A program made the translations under genes and the position numbers. 64,000 bases of DNA from Rhizobium sp. 18065 (GTDB taxonomy: Bacteria > Pseudomonadota > Alphaproteobacteria > Rhizobiales > Rhizobiaceae): positions 1 to 64,000 of the forward strand of contig NZ_CACSJP010000004.1 of assembly GCF_902706095.1 (NCBI RefSeq), given 5' to 3'. The notes under the pieces were generated by a model that worked only from the letters and a program-made list of their open reading frames with translations, was not told the origin of the DNA and did no database searches. Of the stretch, positions 15,607 through 24,495 are shown piece after piece; positions within the stretch are counted from its first letter, which is position 1; every line of letters begins with the position of its first letter.

Positions 15607-16692
15607 TTACTTCGCCTTGAACTGGGCGTAGTCGGTGGCGTCGCCCTGCATGCCGATCCACAGGATGCCGTCGATGTCCTCGTCGGTCAGGTCGTAGTTG
15701 TAGAGTGTCTTGTAGGCCGTTTTCATCTCGCCGCGCAGATCGTACTGGAAGATGTCGGGATGCATCAGATTGGCCAGCCACATCCAGGTCAGCGGGCTTT
15801 CCTGGTTCGGCGGATCCCAGCGATAGCCGCCCAGCGGCAACTTGTAGACACGCTTGTCCTGGGCGGCCTTGGTCAGCGACAGGATCGGGTCGTCATAGAT
15901 CCGCTCAAGGCCGAGCTTGGCCTCGAAACTGTTGAGGAGAATGACGTCGGGGTTCCATTCGGCGATCTGCTCGGGGCTGATCGTCGTGCCCTGGCCCTCG
16001 AGATTGGCCGAGACGGAGATGGCGCCGGCCAGATCGACGTAGAAGGCGGCATAATTGCCCTTGTCACCCGACGCAGTCAGGCTTTCCAGCGCGCGGCCGA
16101 GATACAGGATGCGCGGCTTCTTCTCGACCGGAATGTCCTTCGACCGAGCGGCCATTTCGGCGGCCACCTGGTCGCGCCAGCCATTGATCATCTCGGCGCG
16201 CTCGGGCTTGCCCATCGCAGTCGCCACCATCGCCTGGTACTGCTTGGTCTTCTCTTCCGAACCGTAGGAGATCAGAAGGGCATTCAGGCCGGCATTGACG
16301 ATCGGGTCGACCAGGTCCGGGCCGCGATCGGCCCACTGGATCACCAGTTCAGGATTGGTGGCCGCCAGTTCCTCGACGTTGGGAATGAAGTTCGGCGCAG
16401 TGATGTCGGAGGGTATGTCCTTGGCTTCGGGAAATATCTTGCCCAGTACACCTTCGACGATTGCCGACTTGGCAGTCGGGTTCATGCCGACCAGTTTAGA
16501 GGTTCCGCCGTCCATGGCGATGATCGTCGAGGCCATCGGGATCGGGATCGAGGCGATCCGCTCTGCGGGCTTTGTAAGCGTGACAACGCGGCCTTCATGG
16601 TCGGTGATGGTGATTGGGTCGGCGAGCGCTGGGATGGGTTGGAGGATGGCGAGGGCTATTCCCGCGATAGCGATGGGAATTCGGATGGTCAT
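15607..16692 (-). CDS. Periplasmic chelate-binding protein (FecB/TroA-like)
   Basis: A 361-residue helical-backbone binding protein (PF01497 type). The start is placed at MTIRIPIAIAG because GGAG lies 7 nt upstream and a clean signal peptide follows (MTIRIPIAIAGIALAILQPI, cleaved after ALA). Family features are ITITDHEGRVVTLTKPAERI at the mature N terminus, NPELVIQW, and WNPDVILLNSF before the C-terminal lobe. The mature protein carries a Trp/Tyr-rich stretch (GYRWDPPNQESPLTWMW) as in its paralogue's equivalent region. It delivers the ligand to the FecCD permease downstream. No TonB-dependent receptor is present in the window. Confidence 0.92.
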   Translation of the reverse strand: MTIRIPIAIAGIALAILQPIPALADPITITDHEGRVVTLTKPAERIASIPIPMASTIIAMDGGTSKLVGMNPTAKSAIVEGVLGKIFPEAKDIPSDITAPNFIPNVEELAATNPELVIQWADRGPDLVDPIVNAGLNALLISYGSEEKTKQYQAMVATAMGKPERAEMINGWRDQVAAEMAARSKDIPVEKKPRILYLGRALESLTASGDKGNYAAFYVDLAGAISVSANLEGQGTTISPEQIAEWNPDVILLNSFEAKLGLERIYDDPILSLTKAAQDKRVYKLPLGGYRWDPPNQESPLTWMWLANLMHPDIFQYDLRGEMKTAYKTLYNYDLTDEDIDGILWIGMQGDATDYAQFKAK

Positions 16693-16742
16693 CGAATGTC
16701 TCCAAAAAATGGATTGAGTTGTGTATGGGAGCGGATGGTTCA

Positions 16743-18107
16743 TTAGCGGGCCGCGGCCGTGAAGCGTTGTGGGCGGTGGCAGTCGCACATGACCCACGAC
16801 AGGTTTGGGTAAGATGGTCTTTCCGGCTTCGGGGTCGTGCCTCTTGCGGCAACGATGCCGTTGCAGATGTCGCGCAGCAGGCAGGGGCCGTGCTGGCCAT
16901 GATCTGGATAACGCACGATGCTGTCGCCGTTGTGCATGACCAGGTAGCCACCCTTGTCGTCGGAGGTCGGGTATTTCCACAGCCAGTCCGCAGGTTTGGG
17001 GTCGTCGGCAGGGCCGATGTCGGTCAGCCAGATGGCGCCCTCCGGCATGTCCGTCCAGCCGCGCGCGTATTGGCCGAAAATGCCCTGCCAGCCGTCGAAT
17101 TCGTCGCTGACATTCGAGAAGAAGCCGAGCGGGTCCTGCCGGACGCGTACTTTCAGGTTGGTGAAAGGGCGTGGTGCAACCGTGCGGAACGTCGACATGA
17201 ATGGCAGCCACGCAATGGCCGGCTGGCTCGACAGGATGAGATGCCCGCCGCGCTCCAGAAAGGCGAGAAAATCGGCGGCCCTGCTGCGCAGGAATATTTC
17301 GTCCGTGTTGTTGGGGATGTAGATGAAATCGGATTCCCGCAGCACGGTCTCATCGAGATCATAGAGACCGTGGTAGCGAAGGGTGATGCCAGTTGCCTCG
17401 AAGGTTTCGGCCAGCCCGGGCGGTTCCCAATCCCAGGTGCTGTCAAGCGCCCGCAGATAGGTAAGGTTCAGTGTCTTTCTTTCCCGGTCGATCCCGAGTT
17501 CGCGATTTAGCCATGGATAGAATGCTTCGAGGAACCGGGTGGTGGCCGGCATGAAGCGCTCGCCGTTGTGGCCGTGCGGATCGAGCGTTGTCACCATCAG
17601 GCGGCCGCCGCCTTGGAGATTTCGGAAGTCCATGAAGAGGCTGAGGCTGTCGTCGTCAAGCGTCAGGATGTGCTCGGCGTCGGGATGTTTCTCCAGTGCT
17701 CCCATCCAGTGCCAGCTCATGTCCGCAAGTGAAATGGCGTCGCAGATCGGATGCCGAGGCTCCGGCTGCCGGACCTCGAGATAGGGATTGGGGCGTGTCC
17801 ACCAGAGCCAGTCTCGCGCGTTGACCGGCTGCCATTTGAGATCGACCACATCAATGATGTTCTCGATGTCGCGGATCGAAAAAACGATAAGAAAGCCGCC
17901 ATTGCGGACATAGTCGTTCAATTGCCGGGCGTGCGCTCTCAGCTCGACGCAATCCATGACATCCGGGATGATGATGGCGGCGTAGGCGCCCAGATCATGC
18001 CGATCCAGTTCGCGAAGATAGAGCATGTCGTCGAGCAGATGGGCAAAGTCCTGGAAGCTGCGCACCTGCGCGGCGTTGCCCCATGTCACATAGCCTATCT
18101 TTCCCAT
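16743..18107 (-). CDS. Two-domain GATase-like protein, A-B domain order
   Basis: A 454-residue protein and the first gene of the reverse-strand importer operon. Residues 1-205 hold YVRNGGFLIVFS, DWLWWTRP, VTTLDPHGHNG and FMPATTRFLEAF, matching the C-terminal half of the 436-residue protein at 12488-13798. Residues 235-425 hold FLERGGHLILSS, GIFGQYARGW and DWLWKYP...MHNGDS, matching the N-terminal half of that protein. The two are thus paralogues with swapped domain order. There is no signal peptide. The C terminus ends VMCDCHRPQRF with two Cys. I cannot name a function. The position in a metal-chelate import operon suggests ligand handling. Confidence 0.65.
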   Translation of the reverse strand: MGKIGYVTWGNAAQVRSFQDFAHLLDDMLYLRELDRHDLGAYAAIIIPDVMDCVELRAHARQLNDYVRNGGFLIVFSIRDIENIIDVVDLKWQPVNARDWLWWTRPNPYLEVRQPEPRHPICDAISLADMSWHWMGALEKHPDAEHILTLDDDSLSLFMDFRNLQGGGRLMVTTLDPHGHNGERFMPATTRFLEAFYPWLNRELGIDRERKTLNLTYLRALDSTWDWEPPGLAETFEATGITLRYHGLYDLDETVLRESDFIYIPNNTDEIFLRSRAADFLAFLERGGHLILSSQPAIAWLPFMSTFRTVAPRPFTNLKVRVRQDPLGFFSNVSDEFDGWQGIFGQYARGWTDMPEGAIWLTDIGPADDPKPADWLWKYPTSDDKGGYLVMHNGDSIVRYPDHGQHGPCLLRDICNGIVAARGTTPKPERPSYPNLSWVMCDCHRPQRFTAAAR

Positions 18108-18141
18108 GCCCCATCCAATTTTTACCTTGCCATAGGTGGCA

Positions 18142-18181
18142 GATATCTAAACTTGACATAAATAGTCAATATATCATATCA
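18142..18181. promoter_or_regulatory. Inverted repeat overlapping a TTGACA promoter between divergent importers
   Basis: In the 106-bp gap between the two divergent importer operons, TTGAC (18153) faces GTCAA (18165) and, further out, GATAT (18142) faces ATATC (18176), giving a 39-bp imperfect palindrome. TTGACA at 18153-18158 with an AT-rich element about 17 nt downstream is a plausible -35/-10 for the forward operon. An operator here could control both operons, for example in response to metal. The sequence symmetry is seen directly; the regulator is unknown. Confidence 0.45.
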
Positions 18182-18213
18182 GGTCCGCGACATAACAATG
18201 CGGGGCAAAGATC

Positions 18214-19278
18214 ATGAAGACTGTTGTTTTTACCGGCCTTGCGGCAATGCTGGCGGTTTCGGTCGCTCACGCCGCTGACAAACCGATCAGCTTCGAGGAT
18301 CACCGCGGGCAGAAGATCGAATTGGCAGCGCCTCCCGAGCGGATTGCGACGATCATCCGGGCAGCGCCGTTCATCTATTATTCGGCCGATCGCACGACCG
18401 ATCACATGGTGGCGGTGAACGCGGATTCGATTGCCCGCATGAAGAACTTCGTCTATGCGGACCTCATTCCCGAATTGCTTGAGCTCGACGGAACGGCTGC
18501 CCGCGACGGCTTTGCCCCGAATGTCGAGGCAATCCTGGCAACAAATCCGCAGCTGGTGATCCAGGCCATGCACAACCCGGACCTGATCGAGCCACTGGAG
18601 CGCGTCGGCCTGAAGGTTGCCGCCTGGGGGTGCTGCTCGGAGCAGCAGCGCCTTGACTACATTACCATGAGCGGCATCATTTCCGGTCATCCGGAACGGG
18701 CAGAAGCGACGCTCAAGCTTCACTATGATTCCAACGCGGCGATGAAGGCGAAGTTCGGTGAACTGGCGGACGACAAGAAAGTCAGCCTCGTCTATATCGA
18801 GAAGCTCGGCGACCAGATCCAGGTCGTTGCCAATCCCTCGCAGGATTTTTCCCTGAGCGGCATCAAGAACCTGGCGGCGGACGATAGCGGCGAATGGTGG
18901 AAGAATGTCGACGTGGAGCAACTTTTCACCTGGAACCCGGACATGATCATCATTCCGGCCCAGGCCGTGACGCTCAACCCGTCCGATTTCTATGCGCATC
19001 CCTTGCTTTCCGGTATGGATGCGGTGAAGAACAAGCGCGTCTATAAGGTGCCTAAGTTCAACGCCTCGCCAGATTCCCCGGAACTGTTCCTGTCGGCCGT
19101 ATGGCTCGCGATGGTTGCTCATCCGGAAATGGGGCCGATCGACCAAGACTTCCGCAAGACTGTTCGCGATGCCTACGTGACGATCTACGGTCGCGAACCG
19201 GACGACGCCCTCGTCAACCGTATTCTTGAGTTGGAGGCAAACAGCCAGGCTCCCGGATACGCAGCCCTGTTCAAGTAA
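18214..19278 (+). CDS. Periplasmic chelate-binding protein (FecB/TroA-like), second system
   Basis: A 354-residue binding protein with a signal peptide MKTVVFTGLAAMLAVSVAHA and mature start ADKPISFEDHRGQKIELAA. It contains NPQLVIQAM, WNPDMIIIPAQA and KVPKFNASPDSPELFLSAVW in the order expected for PF01497. It is homologous to, but clearly diverged from, the binding protein of the opposite operon. An unusual Cys-Cys pair occurs at AWGCCSEQQ. The stop codon overlaps the start of the permease gene by 1 nt. Confidence 0.92.
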   Translation: MKTVVFTGLAAMLAVSVAHAADKPISFEDHRGQKIELAAPPERIATIIRAAPFIYYSADRTTDHMVAVNADSIARMKNFVYADLIPELLELDGTAARDGFAPNVEAILATNPQLVIQAMHNPDLIEPLERVGLKVAAWGCCSEQQRLDYITMSGIISGHPERAEATLKLHYDSNAAMKAKFGELADDKKVSLVYIEKLGDQIQVVANPSQDFSLSGIKNLAADDSGEWWKNVDVEQLFTWNPDMIIIPAQAVTLNPSDFYAHPLLSGMDAVKNKRVYKVPKFNASPDSPELFLSAVWLAMVAHPEMGPIDQDFRKTVRDAYVTIYGREPDDALVNRILELEANSQAPGYAALFK

Positions 19279-20342
19279 TGTCCATGGTCTCGACCAGCGA
19301 GACAATTTCACGCCAGCACGGCAGGAGCGCAACGCCTGCCGTGCTGGTGCTGTTTGCAGTGCTCGTCTGCCTCATCCTCGTTTCGATCACCATTGGGCGC
19401 TATGACCTCGATGTGCTGAAGGTCATCCGCATCCTTGCCGACAATCTGATGCCGGCGAGCAACTCCGACTGGACGGTGCTGGAGGAGCAGGTCGTGGAAC
19501 TCGTGCGCCTGCCTCGGATCCTGGCCGCAGTGCTGGTTGGCGCCGGGCTTGCGGCATCAGGTGCCGCTTTGCAGGGCCTGTTTCGCAACCCACTGGTCGA
19601 TCCGAATATCATTGGCGTCACCAGCGGCGCCGGCTTTGGCGGGACGCTGGCCATCCTGTCGGGTATCTTCGGTTATGGTCTTTTCACCATTGCCTTCCTC
19701 TTCGGGCTGGCAAGCGTCATGATTGTCAAGGTGCTGGCAAGTTCGCGCGGCAGGACGTCCGTTCTGGCACTTGTGCTGGCTGGCGTCATCATTTCCGCCT
19801 TCTTCGGTTCGGCGATCTCGATCGTGAAGCTGCTCGCCGATCCCCACCAGAAACTGCCGGCCATTACCTACTGGCTGATGGGCAGTCTGGCGTCGACCAA
19901 TTACGAAGACCTTCTGCTGATGGCGATGGTCATGGTTCCAGCGTTGGCAGTGATCTACCTCATGCGGTTTCAGATCAATATCATCTCGCTTGGCGAGGAG
20001 AAGGCGCGGGCGCTTGGATCACCGGTCGCGACGGTTCAGTGGGCAGTCCTGGGTGCAACCGCCGTCATCTCGGCCGGCGTGGTGGCCTGCTGTGGAATCA
20101 TCGGCTGGGTCGGCCTCGTCATTCCGCATGTGGCACGGGTCATTTCGGGGCCTGACCATGGCCGTCTGCTGCCGGTCTCCATCCTGCTCGGGTCGATTTA
20201 CATGCTATTGGTCGACAACATCGCACGAACCGCCACAACGGCTGAAATTCCGGTCGGAATCATAACGTCGTTGATTGGCGTTCCGGTTTTTGCCGTCCTC
20301 CTGCGGCGCATGCAGAGCAGAGGAGGCTGGAAGAGTGATTGA
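19278..20342 (+). CDS. FecCD-family ABC transporter permease, second system
   Basis: A 354-residue BtuC/FecCD-type inner-membrane permease. VRLPRILAAVLVGAGLAASG and LQGLFRNPLVDPNIIGVTSG mark the N-terminal half, VLALVLAGVIISAFF and ITYWLMGSLAS the centre, and IIGWVGLVIPHVARVISGPD the coupling-helix region. It forms a homodimeric channel with the ATPase encoded next. Its start overlaps the binding-protein stop, and its end overlaps the ATPase start. Confidence 0.93.
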   Translation: MSMVSTSETISRQHGRSATPAVLVLFAVLVCLILVSITIGRYDLDVLKVIRILADNLMPASNSDWTVLEEQVVELVRLPRILAAVLVGAGLAASGAALQGLFRNPLVDPNIIGVTSGAGFGGTLAILSGIFGYGLFTIAFLFGLASVMIVKVLASSRGRTSVLALVLAGVIISAFFGSAISIVKLLADPHQKLPAITYWLMGSLASTNYEDLLLMAMVMVPALAVIYLMRFQINIISLGEEKARALGSPVATVQWAVLGATAVISAGVVACCGIIGWVGLVIPHVARVISGPDHGRLLPVSILLGSIYMLLVDNIARTATTAEIPVGIITSLIGVPVFAVLLRRMQSRGGWKSD

Positions 20343-21075
20343 AGTCCGCAATCTGTCTGTGGAACGCGGCGGCCGACCGGTCCTCGAAGGATACGATCTT
20401 GCCATTGCCAACGGCAGCGTCGTGGCGATTCTCGGTGCCAATGGTGTCGGCAAGACCAGCCTGATCAATACCATCGCGGGTTTGCTGCCGCCGAGCCGAG
20501 GCAAGGTCTATTGCCAGGCCCGTATCGGCTACGTGCCGCAGCTTTTCGATGTCGCTTTCGATTATTCCGTCACCGACATCGTTCTGATGGGACGGGCCCG
20601 TCAGCTCGGCTTGTTCGGGACCCCTCAACAACGAGACTACGACGCCGTCCACCGGCAGTTGACCATGCTCGGTATCAATCATCTTGCAAAACGCTCGTTC
20701 AATGCGCTGAGCGGCGGCCAGAGGCAGCTTGTCATCATTGCCCAGGCGCTCGTGTCGGAATGTGAGGTTCTGATCCTCGACGAGCCCTGTTCCGCGCTCG
20801 ACTATCACAATCAGGCCGTGGTCATTTCGGTTCTGGACCGGTTATCGCGCGAGCACGGCATGACCGTGCTGTTCACCACCCATTCGCCGCAACATGCGTT
20901 GGAAATCGCCAGCGACGTGTTGTTGATGTATGGCAGCAACGAGTTCGACTTTGGCCCGACGGCTCGCATTCTCTCGGAGACGAGCCTTGCGCGGCTATAC
21001 GGGGTCGAGGTCCGCAAGGCTTCGTTCGACAGCGACGACAGCTTCACTTACGCTCCCTTGTTTCGAAACGGCTAG
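20335..21075 (+). CDS. ABC transporter ATPase, FecE/BtuD type, second system
   Basis: A 246-residue ATPase with Walker A GANGVGKTS, Q-loop YVPQLF, signature LSGGQRQ, Walker B VLILDEPCSALD and H-loop FTTHSPQHAL. The start is GTG at 20335 (VIEVRNLSVERGG), which overlaps the permease stop by 8 nt and has GAGGCTGGAAGA upstream. Longer in-frame starts would run back into the permease gene. The block MGRARQLGLFGTPQ parallels the other operon's ATPase. The gene ends the forward operon, with a terminator about 110 nt downstream. Confidence 0.92.
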   Translation: MIEVRNLSVERGGRPVLEGYDLAIANGSVVAILGANGVGKTSLINTIAGLLPPSRGKVYCQARIGYVPQLFDVAFDYSVTDIVLMGRARQLGLFGTPQQRDYDAVHRQLTMLGINHLAKRSFNALSGGQRQLVIIAQALVSECEVLILDEPCSALDYHNQAVVISVLDRLSREHGMTVLFTTHSPQHALEIASDVLLMYGSNEFDFGPTARILSETSLARLYGVEVRKASFDSDDSFTYAPLFRNG

Positions 21076-21188
21076 GCTCACTTCTCCTGCCACCAAAGGG
21101 CTTCAGGTTCGATTTCGTTCAAGGCTGCCGATTTTTAAAGTCTATGTCCCATCAGGCCTCCGCAAGCAAATATCCCTGCGATCCCAAT

Positions 21189-21217
21189 AAAGCTCTCTCG
21201 TGGGGCTTTTTGCGTTT
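21189..21217 (+). terminator. Terminator after the second chelate-importer operon
   Basis: AAAGCTC (21189-21195) pairs with GGGCTTT (21203-21209), with one G-U pair and a 7-nt loop, followed by TTGCGTTTTTG. This is a modest intrinsic terminator in the forward direction. The rest of the 21.1-21.35 kb gap shows nothing that I can assign. Confidence 0.55.
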
Positions 21218-21352
21218 TTGGACTATCACCTCGACACGTCGAACGTGAACGAAATCCAAAACATTGACCTCTACCCAACACTCTTCCGGAAACTGAAGGG
21301 AAATCGGGTCTGAGCCAGGCATCGGAAAGGACGATCCGCATCGGCAGAAAGC

Positions 21353-22804
21353 TTATGCATAGACTACCGTGTCCGGCATCACAGATTCCGGTATAGGGCA
21401 GATGTAGGGCTGATCACTGATTTTCTCGAGCCACTCCGCTTTCGCGTTGGCCAGCAATTGCGGTGACGTTGCGAGGTCAAGCCCGGTTGCGGCCATTGCT
21501 TTTGCGGCATGGATCATTGCCTTGTGGGCGGCGGGGCTGCGGCCTTGTGCAACCACCTGCCAGGTATGCGGATTGGTGCCGATCGCCCATGCAGGCGCCC
21601 AGCATTGCGCGGTCGGCGTGACGCGGCTGACATCGCCGACATCGGTCGAGCCGGCGCGGAAATGCGACTGTCCTTCGAAATCACGCAGGCCCAGATGCAG
21701 CGGTGTCGTGCCATCGATCTTCTCGTTGGAAAAGACATCCTTGTTGATCTGGTAGAGCCGGATGCTGCTGCGGATCGCCTCGCCAGAAAACGTCGCCTGG
21801 ATCCCGGCCGCAAAATCGATGTCCTTCTGGTCAAAAGGCACAGGGCCGATCGAAACCAGATTGGCATGGATGGCGTTTTCAAGCGTCAGATTGGGCAGGA
21901 GATTGGTCGCGGCCGTATCGAAGACGATCTCGACTTCGGTTTCTGTCATCATCGCGGCTCCACGGGCCACTTTGTCGATGCGCTCTGCCAGCGCTAACGC
22001 TTCCGACATTTCCGGTGCGCGCACCAGATAGAGCACTTCCGCCTTGGCCTGCACGACATTGGCGGCGCGTCCACCTGCATCGGTGATCGCATAATGCACG
22101 CGGCAATCCTGCGGCATGTGCTCGCGCAGGAAGTTGACGCCAACATTCATCAGTTCGACGGCATCGAGTGCCGAACGCCCGAGATGGGCGGCATTGGCAG
22201 CATGGGCCGCCACGCCCTTGAAGCGGTAGTAATATTCGAGAACGGCGAGATTGTTGGTCGAACGCACGCCGTTGAAGGGGGCGGGGTGCCAGGTGAGCGC
22301 CGCATCGACATCGGCAAAGGCACCGGCCCGAACCATGAATGTCTTGCCGGAGCCGCCTTCTTCGCCTGGGCAACCGTAATAGCGGACAGTGCCCGGCAGG
22401 CCATTGGCTTCCAGATGTTTGGCAAGCGAGATGGCCGCCAGCATCGAGCCGCTGCCGAGAAGATTGTGGCCGCAGCCATGGCCGCTGGCACCCGAGGCCA
22501 GTTCTTCCTGTTTGGCAACGCCGTCTTTCTGGCTCATGCCGGCCAGCGCGTCATATTCGCCGAGAAAGGCAATGACCGGCTTGCCACTGCCATATTCGCC
22601 GATGAAGGCTGTCTTCATGCCGGCAATGTCCTGGCGCACCGAAAAACCGTTCTGCTTCAGCGTGTCGATCAACAGGTCCGAGGATTGGACTTCCTGGAAC
22701 TTCAGTTCGGCAAATTCCCAGATCCTGTCACTGAGCGTCGTGAATGTCGGCGCAAGGTGATCGATGGCCGTGGTGAGCGATTGCAGGGCGGCGGTATCGG
22801 GCAT
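21353..22804 (-). CDS. M20D-family amidohydrolase (AbgB-like)
   Basis: A 483-residue dinuclear metal amidohydrolase of peptidase family M20D, the group of p-aminobenzoyl-glutamate and N-acyl-amino-acid hydrolases. The metal-binding block GASGHGCGHNLLG and the catalytic GCPGEEGGSG are in the N-terminal part. The dimerisation domain follows (FKGVAAHAANAAHLGRSALD), and the closing GSTDVGDVS and HKAMIHAAKAMAATGLDL complete the catalytic domain. The start is chosen at MPDTAALQ; upstream in-frame codons run into a hairpin region. No signal peptide, so it is cytoplasmic. As the last gene of the peptide-importer operon, it probably cleaves the amide bond of the imported compound. Confidence 0.88.
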   Translation of the reverse strand: MPDTAALQSLTTAIDHLAPTFTTLSDRIWEFAELKFQEVQSSDLLIDTLKQNGFSVRQDIAGMKTAFIGEYGSGKPVIAFLGEYDALAGMSQKDGVAKQEELASGASGHGCGHNLLGSGSMLAAISLAKHLEANGLPGTVRYYGCPGEEGGSGKTFMVRAGAFADVDAALTWHPAPFNGVRSTNNLAVLEYYYRFKGVAAHAANAAHLGRSALDAVELMNVGVNFLREHMPQDCRVHYAITDAGGRAANVVQAKAEVLYLVRAPEMSEALALAERIDKVARGAAMMTETEVEIVFDTAATNLLPNLTLENAIHANLVSIGPVPFDQKDIDFAAGIQATFSGEAIRSSIRLYQINKDVFSNEKIDGTTPLHLGLRDFEGQSHFRAGSTDVGDVSRVTPTAQCWAPAWAIGTNPHTWQVVAQGRSPAAHKAMIHAAKAMAATGLDLATSPQLLANAKAEWLEKISDQPYICPIPESVMPDTVVYA

Positions 22805-22873
22805 GCTATGTCCTCGGGAAATCAGGTCTGTGGCGCAGGAATTGATGTCCGCTGATTTTGACTGCGGACGAGC

Positions 22874-22904
22874 GGGTGGCGCGGCGTCCATGGACGCGCC
22901 ACCC
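22874..22904 (-). other. GC-rich intercistronic hairpin after the binding-protein gene
   Basis: GGGTGGCGC (22874-22882) pairs with GCGCCACCC (22896-22904), and the loop itself contains GTCC/GGAC. It lies 9 nt after the binding-protein stop in the transcribed direction and has no T tract. Such hairpins between a binding-protein gene and the next cistron usually protect the upstream mRNA and lower downstream expression. That role is inferred from position. Confidence 0.55.
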
Positions 22905-22913
22905 GGCTTCACT

Positions 22914-24458
22914 TTACTTGTCGAGCGAAACTTCCCAGAGGCGGGCATTCGACTGCCAGACCGGCTGGCCCTTGAGTGCCTTGGTCGCGCCCCAGACGTC
23001 GATCATGTCGTAGAGGAAGATGCCGGGCATTTCCTGGAGCATCAGTTCGTGGAATTCGTCGAAGATCGCCTGACGCTTGGTCGTGTCGATTTCCGCATAG
23101 GCCGCCTTCATCAGTTCGACGGCCTTCGGATTGTCCCACATCAGCGAGGCATTCTTGTCCTTGTCGCCGACATAGAAGCTGTACATCAGCGCAGGATCGA
23201 GGCGCGGTGCCACGGACTGCGAGATGATCTGGTAATTGCCGGAGCGGCGGCGGTCGACCTGGGTCGCATAATCGAGCACCTCGATCTGCACGTTCAGGCC
23301 GATCTGCTGCAGCATTGCCTGGGCAATGACGGCGGCCGGGAAGCTCGGCACATTACCGCGCTTGTTGGCGATGATGCTGATCGGTTCGCCCTTGTAGCCG
23401 GAGTCAGCCAGTTCCTTCTTGGCGGCTTCCAGATCATAAGGCAGGCGCTTCTGCTGGGTTTCGCTGAAATACACCGAGTCCGAGGCAACCATCGAGCCGT
23501 TTGCCTTGCCGGTGCCGTTCGATGCTGCGGCGACCAGTTCGTCGAGATCGAGTGCCATGGCCATGGCGCGGCGCACGCCGGGCTTGCCCATGATCGGATC
23601 GCGGGTCTGGATATAGAACAGGTTCTTGCCGTTGTTCTGCGAGATGATGACCTGCGCGGTTTCGCTCTTTTCGAATTCAGGGATCAGGTCGGGCGAGATT
23701 TCGGCCGTATCCAGAACGCCGGACTGCAGTCCGGCCTTCACCGTCGAAGCATCCGGAATGACCATGAACTTGATGCCGTCGACCAGCGGCCGCTTCGAGC
23801 CGACCATGCCATCAGGCGTGCCGTCATTGGTCGGGGATACGTAACCGTCGAACTTGGCGAGATGGATATATTCACCCTTCTTCCATTCGTCCCACTGGAA
23901 CGGACCGGTACCGATCGGCTTGTCGAACGCGCCGTCGGCAGCCACGGATTCAGGCGAGATCATGCCGGTATAGCCGCATTCCGGCCGCGACATCAGTCCG
24001 AGGAAAACCGCCGACGGCTTGTCGAGCGTCATTTCGACGGTCGTGGCATCGGTTGCCTTGATGCCTGTCACCTTCAGGGTGGCGCTGCCATCGAAATCCT
24101 TCAGGCAGGTCCATTTGGTCGCGGGGTCGAGATAGCGGTTCCAGTTCCAGACGACGTCTTCGGCGGTCAGGGTCTTGCCGTTGTGGAATTTCACGTCAGG
24201 GCGCAGCTTGAACGTATAGGTCAGGCCATCGGCCGACATGTCGACGGACTGGGCCAGAAGCGGCTTGACCTCGCCATTGTTGGCATAGCCGACAAGGCCT
24301 TCGACGATGTGCAGGATGACGCCATCGGTATTGCCGTCGCGGTTGACGCCGGGATTGTTGCTGCGCAGATCGGAGCTCTGGGCGATGACGATATCACGGG
24401 CGGTGGAAACACCGGCAAGCGACATCAGGATCGTTCCGGCCAGGAGAATGGTCTTCAT
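22914..24458 (-). CDS. Extracytoplasmic solute-binding protein, oligopeptide family 5
   Basis: A 514-residue family-5 (DppA/OppA/NikA-like) binding protein. The signal peptide MKTILLAGTILMSLAGVSTA precedes RDIVIAQSSDLRSNNPG. Family blocks are VEGLVGY, TYTFKLRPDVKFHNGKTLTA, IGTGPFQWDEW and the Cys pair in TKWTCLKDF and RPECGYTG, which may form a disulfide. It feeds the two permeases and the fused ATPase encoded upstream in the operon. The ligand is unknown; the M20D and serine-hydrolase neighbours suggest an acylated amino acid or peptide-like amide. Confidence 0.92.
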   Translation of the reverse strand: MKTILLAGTILMSLAGVSTARDIVIAQSSDLRSNNPGVNRDGNTDGVILHIVEGLVGYANNGEVKPLLAQSVDMSADGLTYTFKLRPDVKFHNGKTLTAEDVVWNWNRYLDPATKWTCLKDFDGSATLKVTGIKATDATTVEMTLDKPSAVFLGLMSRPECGYTGMISPESVAADGAFDKPIGTGPFQWDEWKKGEYIHLAKFDGYVSPTNDGTPDGMVGSKRPLVDGIKFMVIPDASTVKAGLQSGVLDTAEISPDLIPEFEKSETAQVIISQNNGKNLFYIQTRDPIMGKPGVRRAMAMALDLDELVAAASNGTGKANGSMVASDSVYFSETQQKRLPYDLEAAKKELADSGYKGEPISIIANKRGNVPSFPAAVIAQAMLQQIGLNVQIEVLDYATQVDRRRSGNYQIISQSVAPRLDPALMYSFYVGDKDKNASLMWDNPKAVELMKAAYAEIDTTKRQAIFDEFHELMLQEMPGIFLYDMIDVWGATKALKGQPVWQSNARLWEVSLDK

Positions 24459-24495
24459 GTTCTACCCTCTTTTTTGTTGAAGTTTGTCTGTGTGT

